A stretch of DNA of 64,000 nt, from assembly GCF_017696075.1 (NCBI RefSeq), contig NZ_JAAORI010000002.1, positions 1 to 64,000 on the forward strand. Direction: 5' to 3'. Both the position numbers and the translations under genes were made by a program. Position 1 is the stretch's first letter; every line of letters starts with the position of its first letter. The notes under the pieces were generated by a model. The model was not told the origin of the DNA. It did no database searches and was given only the letters and a program-made list of their open reading frames with translations. Positions 45,348-54,888 of the stretch are shown here, piece by piece. The stretch is from Prochlorococcus marinus XMU1411 (lineage in GTDB: Bacteria > Cyanobacteriota > Cyanobacteriia > PCC-6307 > Cyanobiaceae).

Positions 45348-46131
45348 TCTACCCCTTGATCAAAGAAATATAATTATTACTCGATCAAAAGAAGGGATAT
45401 TGGATATAAAAAAGATATTCATAAGCAAGGGCGCTAATGTATTTGATTTACCTGCAATAAGTATTGCTGATCCTGATGATTTGAATCCTCTTGATGAAGC
45501 ATTAAATCAAATAAATGATTTTCATTGGATTATTTTTTCCAGTAGTAATGGGATCAAATTTGTGGATAAAAGACTTAGATACTTTAATAGTTCATTAAAA
45601 GAATGTTCAAAAAAAACAAAAATCGCCGTAGTCGGAGAAAAAACCTCAAAAACTCTTGATGATTTTGGGATTAAGGCTGATTTCATACCTCCAGAATTTG
45701 TTGCTGAAAGTTTAATCAATAATTTTCCAGTATCTGGTTATGGACTCCGAGTCTTTGTGCCAAGAGTTCAAACAGGTGGTAGGGATCTAATTGCAGATCA
45801 ATTTAGAAAGGCTGGTTCACGTGTATTTGAGGTTGCCGCATATGAAACTAGATGTCCTGACTCAATTCCGGAAGAAACAATTGATATTATTTTTAATAGA
45901 AAAGTCGATGCAATTATTTTCTCAAGCGGCAAAACCGTATCAAATTCTGCTATTTTATTAGAAAAAAAACTTGGTAAAAAATGGTTAGGATATTTTGATC
46001 AAATTAAGTTGTTAACTATCGGACCCCAGACAACAAAAATATGTAAAAAGATTTTTGGCAGAGTTGATAGTCAGGCACAAAAATATACTTTTGAAGGATT
46101 ACTTGATGTAGCAATTAATATTTTTAGTTAG
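45334..46131 (+). CDS. hemD: Uroporphyrinogen-III synthase
   Basis: Product of 265 residues from the ATG at 45334, 14 bp inside rbfA; a TTG five codons upstream is possible. It cyclises hydroxymethylbilane in tetrapyrrole (chlorophyll, heme) synthesis. It shows two alternating Rossmann-like domains with IIITRSKEGI, FSSSNGIKF, VFVPRVQTGGRDL and IIFSSGKTVSN. Sequence of this family is poorly conserved, but these patterns are typical. Confidence 0.88.
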   Translation: MPKVDLPLDQRNIIITRSKEGILDIKKIFISKGANVFDLPAISIADPDDLNPLDEALNQINDFHWIIFSSSNGIKFVDKRLRYFNSSLKECSKKTKIAVVGEKTSKTLDDFGIKADFIPPEFVAESLINNFPVSGYGLRVFVPRVQTGGRDLIADQFRKAGSRVFEVAAYETRCPDSIPEETIDIIFNRKVDAIIFSSGKTVSNSAILLEKKLGKKWLGYFDQIKLLTIGPQTTKICKKIFGRVDSQAQKYTFEGLLDVAINIFS

Positions 46132-46594
46132 AAAAATTTTTTCTATAGTTCTTTTCAACTAAATCTTTGAACCTATCAATATTGGCCTGTAATTCGTTTG
46201 TAACCATTTTGCCTAAAATATTTTCTTCCATAAACCGCGCAATCATTTTAGGTAGCTCATAAGTTATTGCTAAATTTACCGTTGTGATTTGATCACCTTT
46301 ACTTTCGAAAACTACTGACCCTTCAGTTGGTAAACCTCCTATAGATTTCCATTTAAGTTTGCTTTTTTCGACTCTTTCAGTAATTTGAGCTTTCCATTTA
46401 AACCTAAAGCCATTTGCAGCTAAAGTCCATTCTGTTAAATCTGGTAAGGTATTAGTCTCTTCGTCAACTGTTTTTACAGATTCAATCCAGCTCATCCAAA
46501 GTGCCATTGAGTCTAAATCGCTCCATGTACTCCAAACATTTTCAAGAGGCGCATTAACAACTGTTATAACGTCATGTTTTAGCCAAGTACCCAT
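46124..46594 (-). CDS. SRPBCC (polyketide cyclase/START-like) family protein
   Basis: Product of 156 residues. The pattern HDVITVVNAPLENVWSTWSD, LDSMALWMSWIESVK and a long C-terminal helix is characteristic of SRPBCC ligand-binding domains. It lies 3 bp downstream of crtQ on the same strand, so it may bind a hydrophobic carotenoid-related ligand or simply be cotranscribed. Function unknown. Confidence 0.8.
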   Translation of the reverse strand: MGTWLKHDVITVVNAPLENVWSTWSDLDSMALWMSWIESVKTVDEETNTLPDLTEWTLAANGFRFKWKAQITERVEKSKLKWKSIGGLPTEGSVVFESKGDQITTVNLAITYELPKMIARFMEENILGKMVTNELQANIDRFKDLVEKNYRKNFSN

Positions 46595-46597
46595 AAA

Positions 46598-48052
46598 TTA
46601 ACTTACCGCAAGATTTTTAGCTAGTTCTGCTTTCTTCTCTAAAATTGCAGCAGCAGCCAAATGACCACTCATTGTAGCTCCCTCCATAGAGTCTATGTAA
46701 TCTTGTTTTGTGTAACTACCAGCCATAAAGAAATTAGATATAGATGTTTTTTGATCGGGTCTGAATGGTTCCATACCAGGAGATTCTCTATAGAGTGATT
46801 GTGGAATTTGCACTACGTTACTCCAAAGCAATTTAAGGTTTTTTGAGGATGGGAATAGACGGCGAACCTCTTTATCTATTTCTTTTGTAATTCTTTCTGT
46901 AGATCTTCCCATCCATCTATCTCCTGGAGTTAAAACACATTGGAGGAGCGATCCCATATCTTTTTTTCTATAGTCTGCCGGACTTGCTAGTGCTAAATCC
47001 GCAAAACAACTGAAAGAGGCATCAGCAGAATAAAGAAGATTATCTAGTCCAGTTGGTGTGTTTCCAGTATTATCTTTTTGTAATTCGGTAACCCAACCAT
47101 CGTATCTCAATTGAATTGTGGCAACAGCAACTGCTCTAAGTTTTTTTAAACCTTCAAATTCTTTAAATTGATACCATTCTTTTGGAATTATTTTTTTTAT
47201 TCCAGGAACATCACAGGCAGCAAGAAATTTATCTGCAAAAACTGCCTTAGTTCCTTCTGGAGAAGATATTTTTAACTGATTAACTGAATAATAGGAAGAT
47301 TCTTTTTCATAGATAATTTCTTCCACCTTGTGGTTGAGATAGATTTTTGCCCCTTTATTTGTGATGTAGTCGACAATAGGTTGAGTTAACCACTTATGTG
47401 GTGAACCTTTCAAAAGATTTAGTTTTGAGGCTTCTGTTTTTGAAGCAAACATCATGAAAATAGTTAGCATGCATCTTGCTGAAATATCTTTGCAATTAAT
47501 AAAACCTAAAGCATATGCAATAGGATCCCACATTCTTTCTAAACTTTTTTCACTTCCACCATGGTTTAAAAACCATTCTTTAAAACTAATTCGATCTAGC
47601 TCTCTAATTATTTTCATTGCTCCTTCATAGTCTATCAATCCTCTAACTATTGGACTCGTTCCTAAAGCTAGGGCATTTCTGAACTTATCTACCAAAGTAA
47701 GTTGTTCGGTGGTAAAAAAAGCTTTTAGTCCATTAAATGGAGCACCCAATGGGAATCTAAAATCTAAAGATTTCAAATTCCCATTGTTGTTGATGAATAG
47801 ATGAGTATGCTCTTTCGGGAGTAAATTATCTAAAGCTCCCACTTTTTTCATTAACTTGAACAGATTTGCATAATTGTAAAAAAATACATGTAAACCCATT
47901 TCTATGTGGTTGCCATCCTTATCTTCCCAACTTCCTACTTTGCCTCCCCAAAATGACCTGCTCTCGTAAATTTCAACTTCGTGACCTTCATCAACTAAAT
48001 TAACTGCAGCTGTAAGACCAGCTAATCCAGAACCAACTATTGCGATTTTCAC
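46598..48052 (-). CDS. crtQ: Zeta-carotene desaturase
   Basis: Product of 484 residues from the GTG at 48052, giving the family start [23 protein letters not shown] nine codons upstream adds unlike residues. FAD-dependent enzyme converting zeta-carotene to lycopene in plant-type carotenoid synthesis. It has the dinucleotide fold at the N-terminus, [13 protein letters not shown] and the C-terminal [19 protein letters not shown]. It is divergent from the HesB-like gene. Confidence 0.94.
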   Translation of the reverse strand: MKIAIVGSGLAGLTAAVNLVDEGHEVEIYESRSFWGGKVGSWEDKDGNHIEMGLHVFFYNYANLFKLMKKVGALDNLLPKEHTHLFINNNGNLKSLDFRFPLGAPFNGLKAFFTTEQLTLVDKFRNALALGTSPIVRGLIDYEGAMKIIRELDRISFKEWFLNHGGSEKSLERMWDPIAYALGFINCKDISARCMLTIFMMFASKTEASKLNLLKGSPHKWLTQPIVDYITNKGAKIYLNHKVEEIIYEKESSYYSVNQLKISSPEGTKAVFADKFLAACDVPGIKKIIPKEWYQFKEFEGLKKLRAVAVATIQLRYDGWVTELQKDNTGNTPTGLDNLLYSADASFSCFADLALASPADYRKKDMGSLLQCVLTPGDRWMGRSTERITKEIDKEVRRLFPSSKNLKLLWSNVVQIPQSLYRESPGMEPFRPDQKTSISNFFMAGSYTKQDYIDSMEGATMSGHLAAAAILEKKAELAKNLAVS

Positions 48053-48152
48053 TTTTTTATTAAAATTATAACAAATCAAGTTTGGATATTGTTTGTTCTA
48101 TGCATCCTTTCGATTAAGTTTTTATATTATAAATAGTAGAAATTCTTTGTTT

Positions 48153-48545
48153 ATGGAAAATGTAGAAGTTAAACAGGAAATTAAGAATTCTGATGATGGC
48201 AAAGGTATCTTAATTACGAATGATGCTATAGAGCAAATTTCAAATTTATTAAAGGGCCAAAGTGATAAAAAAGCACTAAGGGTAGGAGTCAGATCAGGTG
48301 GTTGTAGTGGTATGAGTTATACAATGGATTTTATAAGGAGTAATGAAATAAATCCAGATGATAAAGTTTACGATTATTCATTAAAAGCTGATCAAAGCTT
48401 TCAAGTAGTTTGTGATCCAAAAAGTCTCTTATATATCTATGGAATGCAATTAGACTTTAGTAAGGAATTAATTGGCGGTGGCTTTAATTTTGTAAATCCT
48501 AATGCTTCTCAAACTTGCGGTTGTGGAAGCTCCTTTGCAGTCTAA
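48153..48545 (+). CDS. A-type Fe-S carrier (HesB/IscA/SufA)
   Basis: Product of 130 residues from the ATG at 48153; the open frame extends upstream but with unlike residues. The three cluster cysteines are in SGGCSG and CGCGSS (C122, C124), the A-type carrier pattern. It receives clusters from the Suf scaffold and hands them to apoproteins. It is followed 6 bp later by a TPR gene. Confidence 0.92.
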   Translation: MENVEVKQEIKNSDDGKGILITNDAIEQISNLLKGQSDKKALRVGVRSGGCSGMSYTMDFIRSNEINPDDKVYDYSLKADQSFQVVCDPKSLLYIYGMQLDFSKELIGGGFNFVNPNASQTCGCGSSFAV

Positions 48546-48551
48546 TACTTA

Positions 48552-48980
48552 ATGAATAAAGAAATTAGTCCTATCGAAGAGGATTTTAATGCAGCTCTAT
48601 CAAGATATAAAGCTGGGCAAGATTTAATTCCAATCGTTCAAGATTTTCAGAAAATTATACAGCAAATACCAAATCATTTTGCTGCCTGGACTTGTTTATC
48701 ATGGCTTCAATTACTTTTGAAAAATAATGAAGAAGCTTTGGCAGCTGCAAGACAAGCTGTTCGATTAAATCAGCAAGATCCACAAGCAAGAATGAATTTG
48801 TCTTTAGCTCTTTTGGCCACTAATAACAAAGGTGTTAGGGATCATATTGAGTTAATAAAAAAAATGTCTATGATGATGCCAGATGTGAGAAGTGAGTTGA
48901 ATGAATCTATTGAAGACGGATTAAGTAGATATCCAGATTGGCCTGAGTTAACCAAAGTCAAAAAATGGTTGGAATTTTAA
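48552..48980 (+). CDS. Tetratricopeptide repeat protein (142 aa)
   Basis: Product of 142 residues with two or three TPR-like helical pairs: HFAAWTCLSWLQLLLKNNEE, AALAAARQAVRLNQQDPQAR and LSLALLATNN. It is soluble, with no signal peptide. Function unknown, perhaps a scaffold. It lies 1 bp before the next gene, which starts with TTG. Confidence 0.78.
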   Translation: MNKEISPIEEDFNAALSRYKAGQDLIPIVQDFQKIIQQIPNHFAAWTCLSWLQLLLKNNEEALAAARQAVRLNQQDPQARMNLSLALLATNNKGVRDHIELIKKMSMMMPDVRSELNESIEDGLSRYPDWPELTKVKKWLEF

Positions 48981-48981
48981 A

Positions 48982-50184
48982 TTGTTTAAAATTTTAATAT
49001 TAAGTAATGGGCATGGAGAAGATCTATCTGGGAGTTTAATAGCTAAGCAATTTGTAAAAAATGGTTATGTTGTTCATGCTTTGCCAATTGTTGGTAAAGG
49101 AAAACATTACATAAAAGAAAAGATTAAGATTATTGGAAAAACTAGAGAATTTAGTACCGGAGGAATTGGTTATAATTCTTTTAGGGGTAGACTAACTGAG
49201 ATATTTGGGGGAGAGATATTTTATCTTCTAAAAAGATTATATTTAACTTTTACAATAAAGAAAAAATATGACTATTTTTTTGTAGTTGGAGATATTGTGC
49301 CAGTTTTGTTTGCATGGGTTTGTAAGAAAGATTTTTTTACATATCTAGTTGCTTATTCTAGTCATTATGAAGGGAAGTTAAAATTACCATGGCCTTCTAA
49401 ATTTTTCTTGCTCTCACAAAAAGCAAAAAAAATATATACGAGAGATTCTCTTACAGCTAAAGATTTAACTTTCCAATTAAAAAAGAAAGTGTCTTTTTTA
49501 GGCAATCCATTTATGGATAAGTTTTTTTTTAGAAACAAAGAATTAAAGAAATCTGAATTTAGTATTGCATTATTTCCAGGAAGTAGATTCCCTGAGATTT
49601 TAGATAATTTTGTTTTGATTTTAGAGGTTTTAGAGGCATTATCAGATTTAAGATATTTTCAAAAAATTCAGTTTAATTTTGCAATAGTTAATGATTTATC
49701 TTCATCAAAAATAAAGGAGATATTCCAAAAAAGAGGATGGTTAAACATAGAAAAAATAAAAGATAAGTATCTCTTGAAATTTAAATATAAATTTTTAGAA
49801 GTGAATATATATTGGAATAATTTTGATAAAATTTTATTGCAAAGTAGATGCTGTATAAGCATGGCAGGAACAGCAGCAGAGCAAGCGATTGGATTAGGAA
49901 AACCTGTTATTCAGATCGAAGGTAAAGGTCCACAATTTACAAAAACTTTTGCAGAAGCCCAAAGACGTTTGCTTGGAAAATATGTTTTTTGTGCCAGTAA
50001 TTATAAAGATAAGAATGATCAAATAAATCAGACAATAAAACTGATTATAAAAGTAATATATCTAATACAACTAAATAAGAAGTTTATGATCTCATGTAAT
50101 GAAAATGCCAAAAAAAGATTGGGTGAAAACAAAGCTTGTCTTAAGATGATTGATGATGTGAATATTGTTATAAAAAATGACTAA
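48982..50184 (+). CDS. Lipid-A-disaccharide synthase-related glycosyltransferase-like protein
   Basis: Product of 400 residues with a TTG start one base after the TPR stop. It has ILILSNGHGEDLSGSLIAKQF, split as ILILSNGHGEDL and SGSLIAKQF, then a GT-B-type second half with FPGSRFPEILDN and AGTAAEQAIGLGKPVIQIEG, the pattern of the TIGR03492 family. These are conserved in cyanobacteria and resemble LpxB without proof of that reaction. It overlaps the next gene by 8 bp. Confidence 0.86.
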   Translation: MFKILILSNGHGEDLSGSLIAKQFVKNGYVVHALPIVGKGKHYIKEKIKIIGKTREFSTGGIGYNSFRGRLTEIFGGEIFYLLKRLYLTFTIKKKYDYFFVVGDIVPVLFAWVCKKDFFTYLVAYSSHYEGKLKLPWPSKFFLLSQKAKKIYTRDSLTAKDLTFQLKKKVSFLGNPFMDKFFFRNKELKKSEFSIALFPGSRFPEILDNFVLILEVLEALSDLRYFQKIQFNFAIVNDLSSSKIKEIFQKRGWLNIEKIKDKYLLKFKYKFLEVNIYWNNFDKILLQSRCCISMAGTAAEQAIGLGKPVIQIEGKGPQFTKTFAEAQRRLLGKYVFCASNYKDKNDQINQTIKLIIKVIYLIQLNKKFMISCNENAKKRLGENKACLKMIDDVNIVIKND

Positions 50185-50446
50185 GGAAAATACTCAAAAT
50201 AAGTTAAAACAAATTATCGATAATTTGTTATTAATAAATTTATTTACGGTAATTTTTTTTGCAATATTTTTTATTTTTGCAATCATAATGCAATTAAATG
50301 GGATATTTGTTTTTATTAATTTTATTCAGTTAGTTTGGAACCCTTTTATAGTCCCATTGATAACAGTTCTTATTATTGGTGCTTTAGTAAACGGTATTAA
50401 TTCTTGGTGGAGGCGAAAATTGCTTTCTCAAGAAGAGGATATTTAA
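50177..50446 (+). CDS. Small membrane protein, 89 aa
   Basis: Product of 89 residues with two hydrophobic segments (LFTVIFFAIFFIFAIIMQL and PFIVPLITVLIIGALVNGI) and a polar C-terminus (SWWRRKLLSQEED). It overlaps the upstream gene by 8 bp and the convergent epimerase gene by 50 bp. No family recognised. Confidence 0.7.
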   Translation: MTKENTQNKLKQIIDNLLLINLFTVIFFAIFFIFAIIMQLNGIFVFINFIQLVWNPFIVPLITVLIIGALVNGINSWWRRKLLSQEEDI

Positions 50447-51323
50447 AGGCATAATTTTTGAGTTTACTGCTTATCACTTTTTGTCCTTCTAATACTACTT
50501 TTGCTCCATCTCCTAGTAATATTTTTAAAACCGCTCCAGGTACTGGAAGTAAATTAGGTCTATTCAGACATTTGCCTAAAGTCTGAGAAAAGTCTTTCAT
50601 AAATACTGGATTTGGTGCTACAGCATTAAATACTCCCGTATACTTTTTATCAATTAATGCTTGAGTAATTAATGCACATAAATCAGTTCTATGTATCCAA
50701 CTCATCCATTGCTTACCATCTCCAATTGGTCCACCTAATCCAACTTTAAAAATAGGGAGCATTTTCCCTAATGCTCCTCCATCTGCCTCTAGTACAATTC
50801 CAATTCTAAAGATAACTAACCTTGTGAAAAATGGTTTTTCAGCGGCGACCGCTTCCCATTTTTTGCAAAGAGTAGCTAAAAAGTCTTTTCCTCCCATACT
50901 ATTTTCAGTGAATTCACAAGAAGAACTTGTACCGTAATAACCTATCGCTGATCCATTAATAATGACTTTTGGGTTGATTTTGAAATTTTTAAGGGCCTTC
51001 ATCATAAATTTCGTAGTGTTAATACGACTATTTTCAATCTCCTGTTTTTGTAACGAAGTCCATTTTTTTTCTGCTATTGGTTCTCCCATTAAGTTAATAA
51101 TTCCATCTGTCTCTCTTAAAATATTTAGAAGATTTTCGTTACTCCAGTTTTTTTCTTTTGTTAAATCTATTTGAAAAAATTTAAATTTATTGAAATCTAA
51201 ATCTAGCTTTAATTTACTTATGGGTTTTCTACTTACAATATATATTTCGTGATTTTCATTGATTAGTGTTGGAACTAATTCTTTACCAACAAATCCAGTG
51301 CAGCCAAGTAATAAAAGACGCAT
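50397..51323 (-). CDS. TIGR01777 family NAD-dependent epimerase (YfcH/SDR39U1-like)
   Basis: Product of 308 residues. A Rossmann motif GCTGFVGKELVPTL at residues 7-20, catalytic-type SDR sequence in SAIGYYG, and a C-terminal DUF1731-like part (LLPVPGAVLKILLGDGAKVVLEG, split as LLPVPGAVLKILLG and DGAKVVLEG). It binds NAD(P); substrate unknown. The 50-bp overlap with the convergent small membrane gene is unusually long for this window. Confidence 0.9.
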   Translation of the reverse strand: MRLLLLGCTGFVGKELVPTLINENHEIYIVSRKPISKLKLDLDFNKFKFFQIDLTKEKNWSNENLLNILRETDGIINLMGEPIAEKKWTSLQKQEIENSRINTTKFMMKALKNFKINPKVIINGSAIGYYGTSSSCEFTENSMGGKDFLATLCKKWEAVAAEKPFFTRLVIFRIGIVLEADGGALGKMLPIFKVGLGGPIGDGKQWMSWIHRTDLCALITQALIDKKYTGVFNAVAPNPVFMKDFSQTLGKCLNRPNLLPVPGAVLKILLGDGAKVVLEGQKVISSKLKNYAFKYPLLEKAIFASTKN

Positions 51324-51424
51324 TTTTTATAGATATTTATGATTAAAGGCTATTAAATTTTTTAGTTTTTTGTAATTATTATTCCGTTATCAATTTTTTT
51401 AAATGTATATCAAACAAGTTTTTG

Positions 51425-51430
51425 TATAAT
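51425..51430 (+). promoter_or_regulatory. Candidate -10 element for ndhO
   Basis: TATAAT lies 30 bp before the ndhO ATG at 51460. The -35 region is weak, as often in Prochlorococcus. The call is by consensus match only and could be chance in AT-rich DNA. Confidence 0.35.
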
Positions 51431-51459
51431 AAATTTCAAATAACTTTGTTTACTTTATT

Positions 51460-51696
51460 ATGACAGATTCTATTCCAAAGAAACCTCTCAAAAAAGGAAG
51501 CTTAGTTTTTGTCGATAGAGAAAATTATATAAACAGTATAGAGGCTCTAGCCAGTGATAATGATCTGCCGAATTATGTCTTTGAAGGTCCTGGAGAGATT
51601 CTTTTAGTCAAAGAGGAATATGCTCAGGTTCGATGGCGCAGACCTGTGCCAGATGTTTGGTTGAAATTGGATCAACTGAAAGAGTATATTCAATAA
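51460..51696 (+). CDS. ndhO: NAD(P)H-quinone oxidoreductase subunit O
   Basis: Product of 78 residues. Small peripheral subunit of the cyanobacterial NDH-1 complex at the thylakoid membrane. KKGSLVFVDRENYINSIEA, FEGPGEILLVKEEYAQVRWR, split as FEGPGEILLV and KEEYAQVRWR, and VPDVWLKLDQLK match the family. A single gene between the epimerase (divergent) and DnaJ (convergent). Confidence 0.94.
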   Translation: MTDSIPKKPLKKGSLVFVDRENYINSIEALASDNDLPNYVFEGPGEILLVKEEYAQVRWRRPVPDVWLKLDQLKEYIQ

Positions 51697-51706
51697 ATTT
51701 TTATAT

Positions 51707-52384
51707 CTAAAAGTTTTTATTTTTTTTCTCTGCAGACATATTTGATTGAATTCTTTTTGCCTCCTTAATCATTTCTTTACCATCAAATAAGTAGTCATCC
51801 ACATATCCTTGTGTATACCTATCAAATTCTGATAGAGCATCTTTAACTTGTGAAAAACAATGATATAGATTGAGGCCTAAAGCTGTAATAGAATTTGGGA
51901 CTATTTTTTTGTTATAAATTTTTTCAACTTTTTCTATTTTCTTTTGTGAAAGACTTATATAGTTGCAAAAGTTTTCCATTAGTTTGTCATCATATGGATC
52001 CGCAGAAAGTTCTTTTATTTCGTTATTCAAGGGTTTAATTATTTGGCTAATTGCTCTATTGATTGGAGTGTAAATTTCTTTAATCCATGTTTCAACTTCT
52101 CTGTCTTTAATTGACGAATTATATTTTTTTGAATTAAATTTCTCCTCCCAATTGTCATTTAATGAATCAAATGATGATCTGGAAGAGAAAAAATTTCTAT
52201 CATATTGTTCTTTTTTTATGGGGTCATTTAGAATTTCCCAGGCATTTTGTATCGCAAGAAATCGTTCTTTTTCCCCTCCTGCATCAGGATGATGTTTCTT
52301 AACTAAAGAACGATATGAAGATTTAATTTCACTTTTGGTTGCATTTTTTTTGAGGCCTAATTCTTCATATAAATTTTTTTTCAT
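51707..52384 (-). CDS. J-domain (DnaJ-like) protein, 225 aa
   Basis: Product of 225 residues. An N-terminal J-domain with the HPD motif at 32-34 is followed by an unrelated helical, charged C-terminal part. It lacks the Gly/Phe and zinc-finger domains of true DnaJ, so it is a J-domain-only partner for an Hsp70. It lies 16 bp downstream of cysK on the same strand. Confidence 0.9.
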   Translation of the reverse strand: MKKNLYEELGLKKNATKSEIKSSYRSLVKKHHPDAGGEKERFLAIQNAWEILNDPIKKEQYDRNFFSSRSSFDSLNDNWEEKFNSKKYNSSIKDREVETWIKEIYTPINRAISQIIKPLNNEIKELSADPYDDKLMENFCNYISLSQKKIEKVEKIYNKKIVPNSITALGLNLYHCFSQVKDALSEFDRYTQGYVDDYLFDGKEMIKEAKRIQSNMSAEKKNKNF

Positions 52385-52400
52385 TTTTATAAATTAGGGA

Positions 52401-53369
52401 TTAAAGATAACCATCTTTCCTGGCTTGAATTGAGGTATTAGATTCAAACATTGCGGTTGATAAATATCTTTCCCCAAAACTAGGAAGAATTACAATCAAT
52501 CTTTTATTCATTAGTTCTTTCCGTTTACCGATTTGTATCGTTGCTGCTAAAGCTGCTCCGCTGCTAATGCCTGATAAAAGGCCTTCCAATCTAGCTAATA
52601 GACGCCCATAATGAAATGCTTCGACGTCATCTATTTTTATAATTTCATCAATTAATTTAGTATTAAGGACTTTCGGTATGAAACCTGCTCCTATTCCTTG
52701 AATAGAATGAGATCCCGCTTTTTCTCCTGATATAACAGCACTTTTTTTGGGCTCTACAGCATAAATTTTGCAATTTGGGTTAACTTTTTTCAAAAAACGT
52801 GCGCAACCAGTAATTGTTCCTCCTGTTCCTACCCCTGTAACTAATCCATCTAAATTATTATTGGATTGGGTCCATATTTCTTGAGCCGTTGTTCTTTCAT
52901 GAATATCTGGATTAGCAAAGTTTTCAAATTGATTAAATTGATAGCTATCTGCAATGCTTGAGGATAACTCATTAGCTAAATCTAAGGCTCCTTTCATTCC
53001 ATCTTTTCCTGGTGTTAACTGTAATTCAGCGCCATATGCTCTCAACATTGCCCTTCTTTCAATACTCATCGTATCTGGCATAGTTAATATCAATTTATAG
53101 CCTTTTGCTGCAGCAACCATTGCTAATGCGATACCAGTATTGCCACTTGTTGCTTCAATTAAAGTCGTCTTATCTGGTTCTATCAATCCCTTTTCTTCAG
53201 CTTTACTTAACATTGAATAAGCGATGCGATCTTTAACAGAAGCTGATGGATTGAAACTTTCTAGTTTGGCTATTATTTCTGGATAACAATTAAAATACTT
53301 TCTGATTCGATTTAATTTAACTAAAGGGGTATTTCCAACTAGAGAAGTTATATCATTTGCTATTTCCAT
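52401..53369 (-). CDS. cysK: Cysteine synthase A (O-acetylserine sulfhydrylase)
   Basis: Product of 322 residues. PLP enzyme making cysteine from O-acetylserine and sulfide. It has the PLP lysine in PSASVKDR (Lys46), ATSGNTGIALA and GVGTGGTITG. It completes sulfate assimilation together with the cysH product elsewhere in the window. It is divergent from the UPF0367 gene across 147 bp. Confidence 0.96.
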   Translation of the reverse strand: MEIANDITSLVGNTPLVKLNRIRKYFNCYPEIIAKLESFNPSASVKDRIAYSMLSKAEEKGLIEPDKTTLIEATSGNTGIALAMVAAAKGYKLILTMPDTMSIERRAMLRAYGAELQLTPGKDGMKGALDLANELSSSIADSYQFNQFENFANPDIHERTTAQEIWTQSNNNLDGLVTGVGTGGTITGCARFLKKVNPNCKIYAVEPKKSAVISGEKAGSHSIQGIGAGFIPKVLNTKLIDEIIKIDDVEAFHYGRLLARLEGLLSGISSGAALAATIQIGKRKELMNKRLIVILPSFGERYLSTAMFESNTSIQARKDGYL

Positions 53370-53516
53370 AAAATGATTATTTAAATTGCAAAATTAAAAA
53401 ACCTATTTCTATAGTAATTGTATTTAAAGATCTTTTATATAATTTTCTCAAAAGAATTTAATTTATAATACTTTCAACGAGAAATTATTTATTATTATAA
53501 AAGGAAGTTTTTAATA

Positions 53517-53795
53517 ATGGTTATGTATTCGCTGGAACTAAATCTAAGATATTCACCTTTTCCACTTTCAATTCAGAAGAAAGAATTGGAGGATGCTAAA
53601 CGAATTTTTGATGAAATAAAAAGTTCTATGAATGACACTTTAGAATCCTCAAACTTGATTGAATTAAGGTGTGATAAAGTGCAAGATAAATTAATTGCTG
53701 TCAGAGCTAAAGAAATCATTTCTGTTCAGATATACGAAAAATCATCAGTAGCAGGAGGAGCTAAAAGACCAGGATTTTCTCTCAATATAGATTAA
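53517..53795 (+). CDS. UPF0367 family cyanobacterial protein
   Basis: Product of 92 residues. A strong Shine-Dalgarno AAGGAAG at 53501-53507 decides the start at 53517, although relatives begin at the second Met. The pattern YSLELNLRYSPFPLSIQKKE and the C-terminal AVRAKEIISVQIYEK then GGAKRPGFSLNID, read against known members, fits UPF0367. Function unknown. It is 8 bp before the ABC ATPase gene. Confidence 0.82.
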   Translation: MVMYSLELNLRYSPFPLSIQKKELEDAKRIFDEIKSSMNDTLESSNLIELRCDKVQDKLIAVRAKEIISVQIYEKSSVAGGAKRPGFSLNID

Positions 53796-53803
53796 TAGAA
53801 TTA

Positions 53804-54478
53804 ATGAGAGATTCTCTTGAAAATGAAATACCTCATATTCATTTCAAAGATGTCTCTTTTTCATATCCTGGGAAAAAAGAAAATTTAATTTTTAAATGTA
53901 ATTTATCAATAAAAAACACTGGATTTTGGATGATAGTCGGTAAAAATGGGAGTGGAAAAAGCACCCTCCTAAAACTAATTAATGGAATAATTAAACCCAA
54001 AAATGGAGTCATTAATTCTAAAGCAAATATAGGGATGGTATTTCAAAACCCTGATCATCAAATATTGATGCCAAATTGCAGGAGCGAACTTCTTATAAAT
54101 ATTAACCAAAGTATAAGTGATAATGAAATTAATAAAAAAATCGAATATGTGCTTGCTCAGGTGGGATTGTCTGGTTTTGAAAAAAGGCCAGTACACACGT
54201 TAAGCGGTGGGCAAAAACAACGCTTAACTATTGCATGTGTTCTGATTAGTAATAGAAATTTTATCCTTTTAGATGAGCCTACAGCGTTACTTGATCAAAC
54301 CAGCCAATTAAAAGTTTTAAAAACTATTAAAAATCTTACAAGTGACCATAAAAAACCTTTATCCGCTTTATGGATTACTCATCGTTATGAAGAATTACTT
54401 TACGCTGATTATGTAGCAGAGTTGAAAAATGGTTTTTTATCTAACTGGCAAGAACCATCAAAATTTCTATATAAATGA
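53804..54478 (+). CDS. ABC transporter ATPase, CbiO/energy-coupling-factor type
   Basis: Product of 224 residues. Walker A VGKNGSGKSTLL (46-53 core), Q-loop FQNPDHQ, signature LSGGQKQRL, Walker B FILLDEPTALLD and the switch His in WITHRYEEL. The FQNPDHQ Q-loop is typical of cobalt/ECF transporter ATPases. No membrane partner is adjacent, so transport partner and substrate are unknown. Confidence 0.9.
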   Translation: MRDSLENEIPHIHFKDVSFSYPGKKENLIFKCNLSIKNTGFWMIVGKNGSGKSTLLKLINGIIKPKNGVINSKANIGMVFQNPDHQILMPNCRSELLININQSISDNEINKKIEYVLAQVGLSGFEKRPVHTLSGGQKQRLTIACVLISNRNFILLDEPTALLDQTSQLKVLKTIKNLTSDHKKPLSALWITHRYEELLYADYVAELKNGFLSNWQEPSKFLYK

Positions 54479-54528
54479 ATTCCTCTACTTGTCATAAGGC
54501 ACTTTAAAGAGTTAAATTCATCATATAT

Positions 54529-54600
<72 letters not shown>

Positions 54601-54619
54601 TTAAATTTTATGATCTAAA

Positions 54620-54651
54620 GACTTCAGGTTATTGCACTTGAGGTCCTTTTT
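54620..54651 (+). terminator. Intrinsic terminator after tRNA-Asn
   Basis: GACTTCAGGT (54620-54629) pairs with ACTTGAGGTC (54636-54645) over 10 bp with two wobble pairs and a 6-nt loop, then CTTTTT. It lies 19 bp after the tRNA and is a textbook intrinsic terminator on the plus strand. Confidence 0.85.
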
Positions 54652-54806
54652 AATGCTTTTTTATGAATGTAATATTATTTTGAGAATATATCTCAATTTC
54701 GATTTTTTTATATGAGGCTTATTAAGGCAATATTAGCAAAGGTCTACTAGGCTTTCCCTTAGGGAGTTTCTACATTTCAAAAAATCATGCAAAGTCATCC
54801 TAATAA

Positions 54807-54838
54807 AGGTGATTTTTTATTTTTATCACCTCTTTTTT
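54807..54838 (+). terminator. Intrinsic terminator in the tRNA-Asn flanking region
   Basis: AGGTGAT (54807-54813) and ATCACCT (54825-54831) form a perfect 7-bp stem with an 11-nt T-rich loop, followed by CTTTTTT. No coding gene lies just upstream on the plus strand, so it may end a small RNA or stop read-through from the tRNA. Confidence 0.7.
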
Positions 54839-54888
54839 GTCAAAAAGTGGTTAGCAAAGGATATAATCTAAGAAATTGTATTATTAAT

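Noticed and set aside
53804-54478. Considered as part of a complete ECF or cobalt transporter operon
   Set aside because: No EcfT/CbiQ or S-component gene is next to it; only UPF0367 lies upstream and a tRNA downstream.
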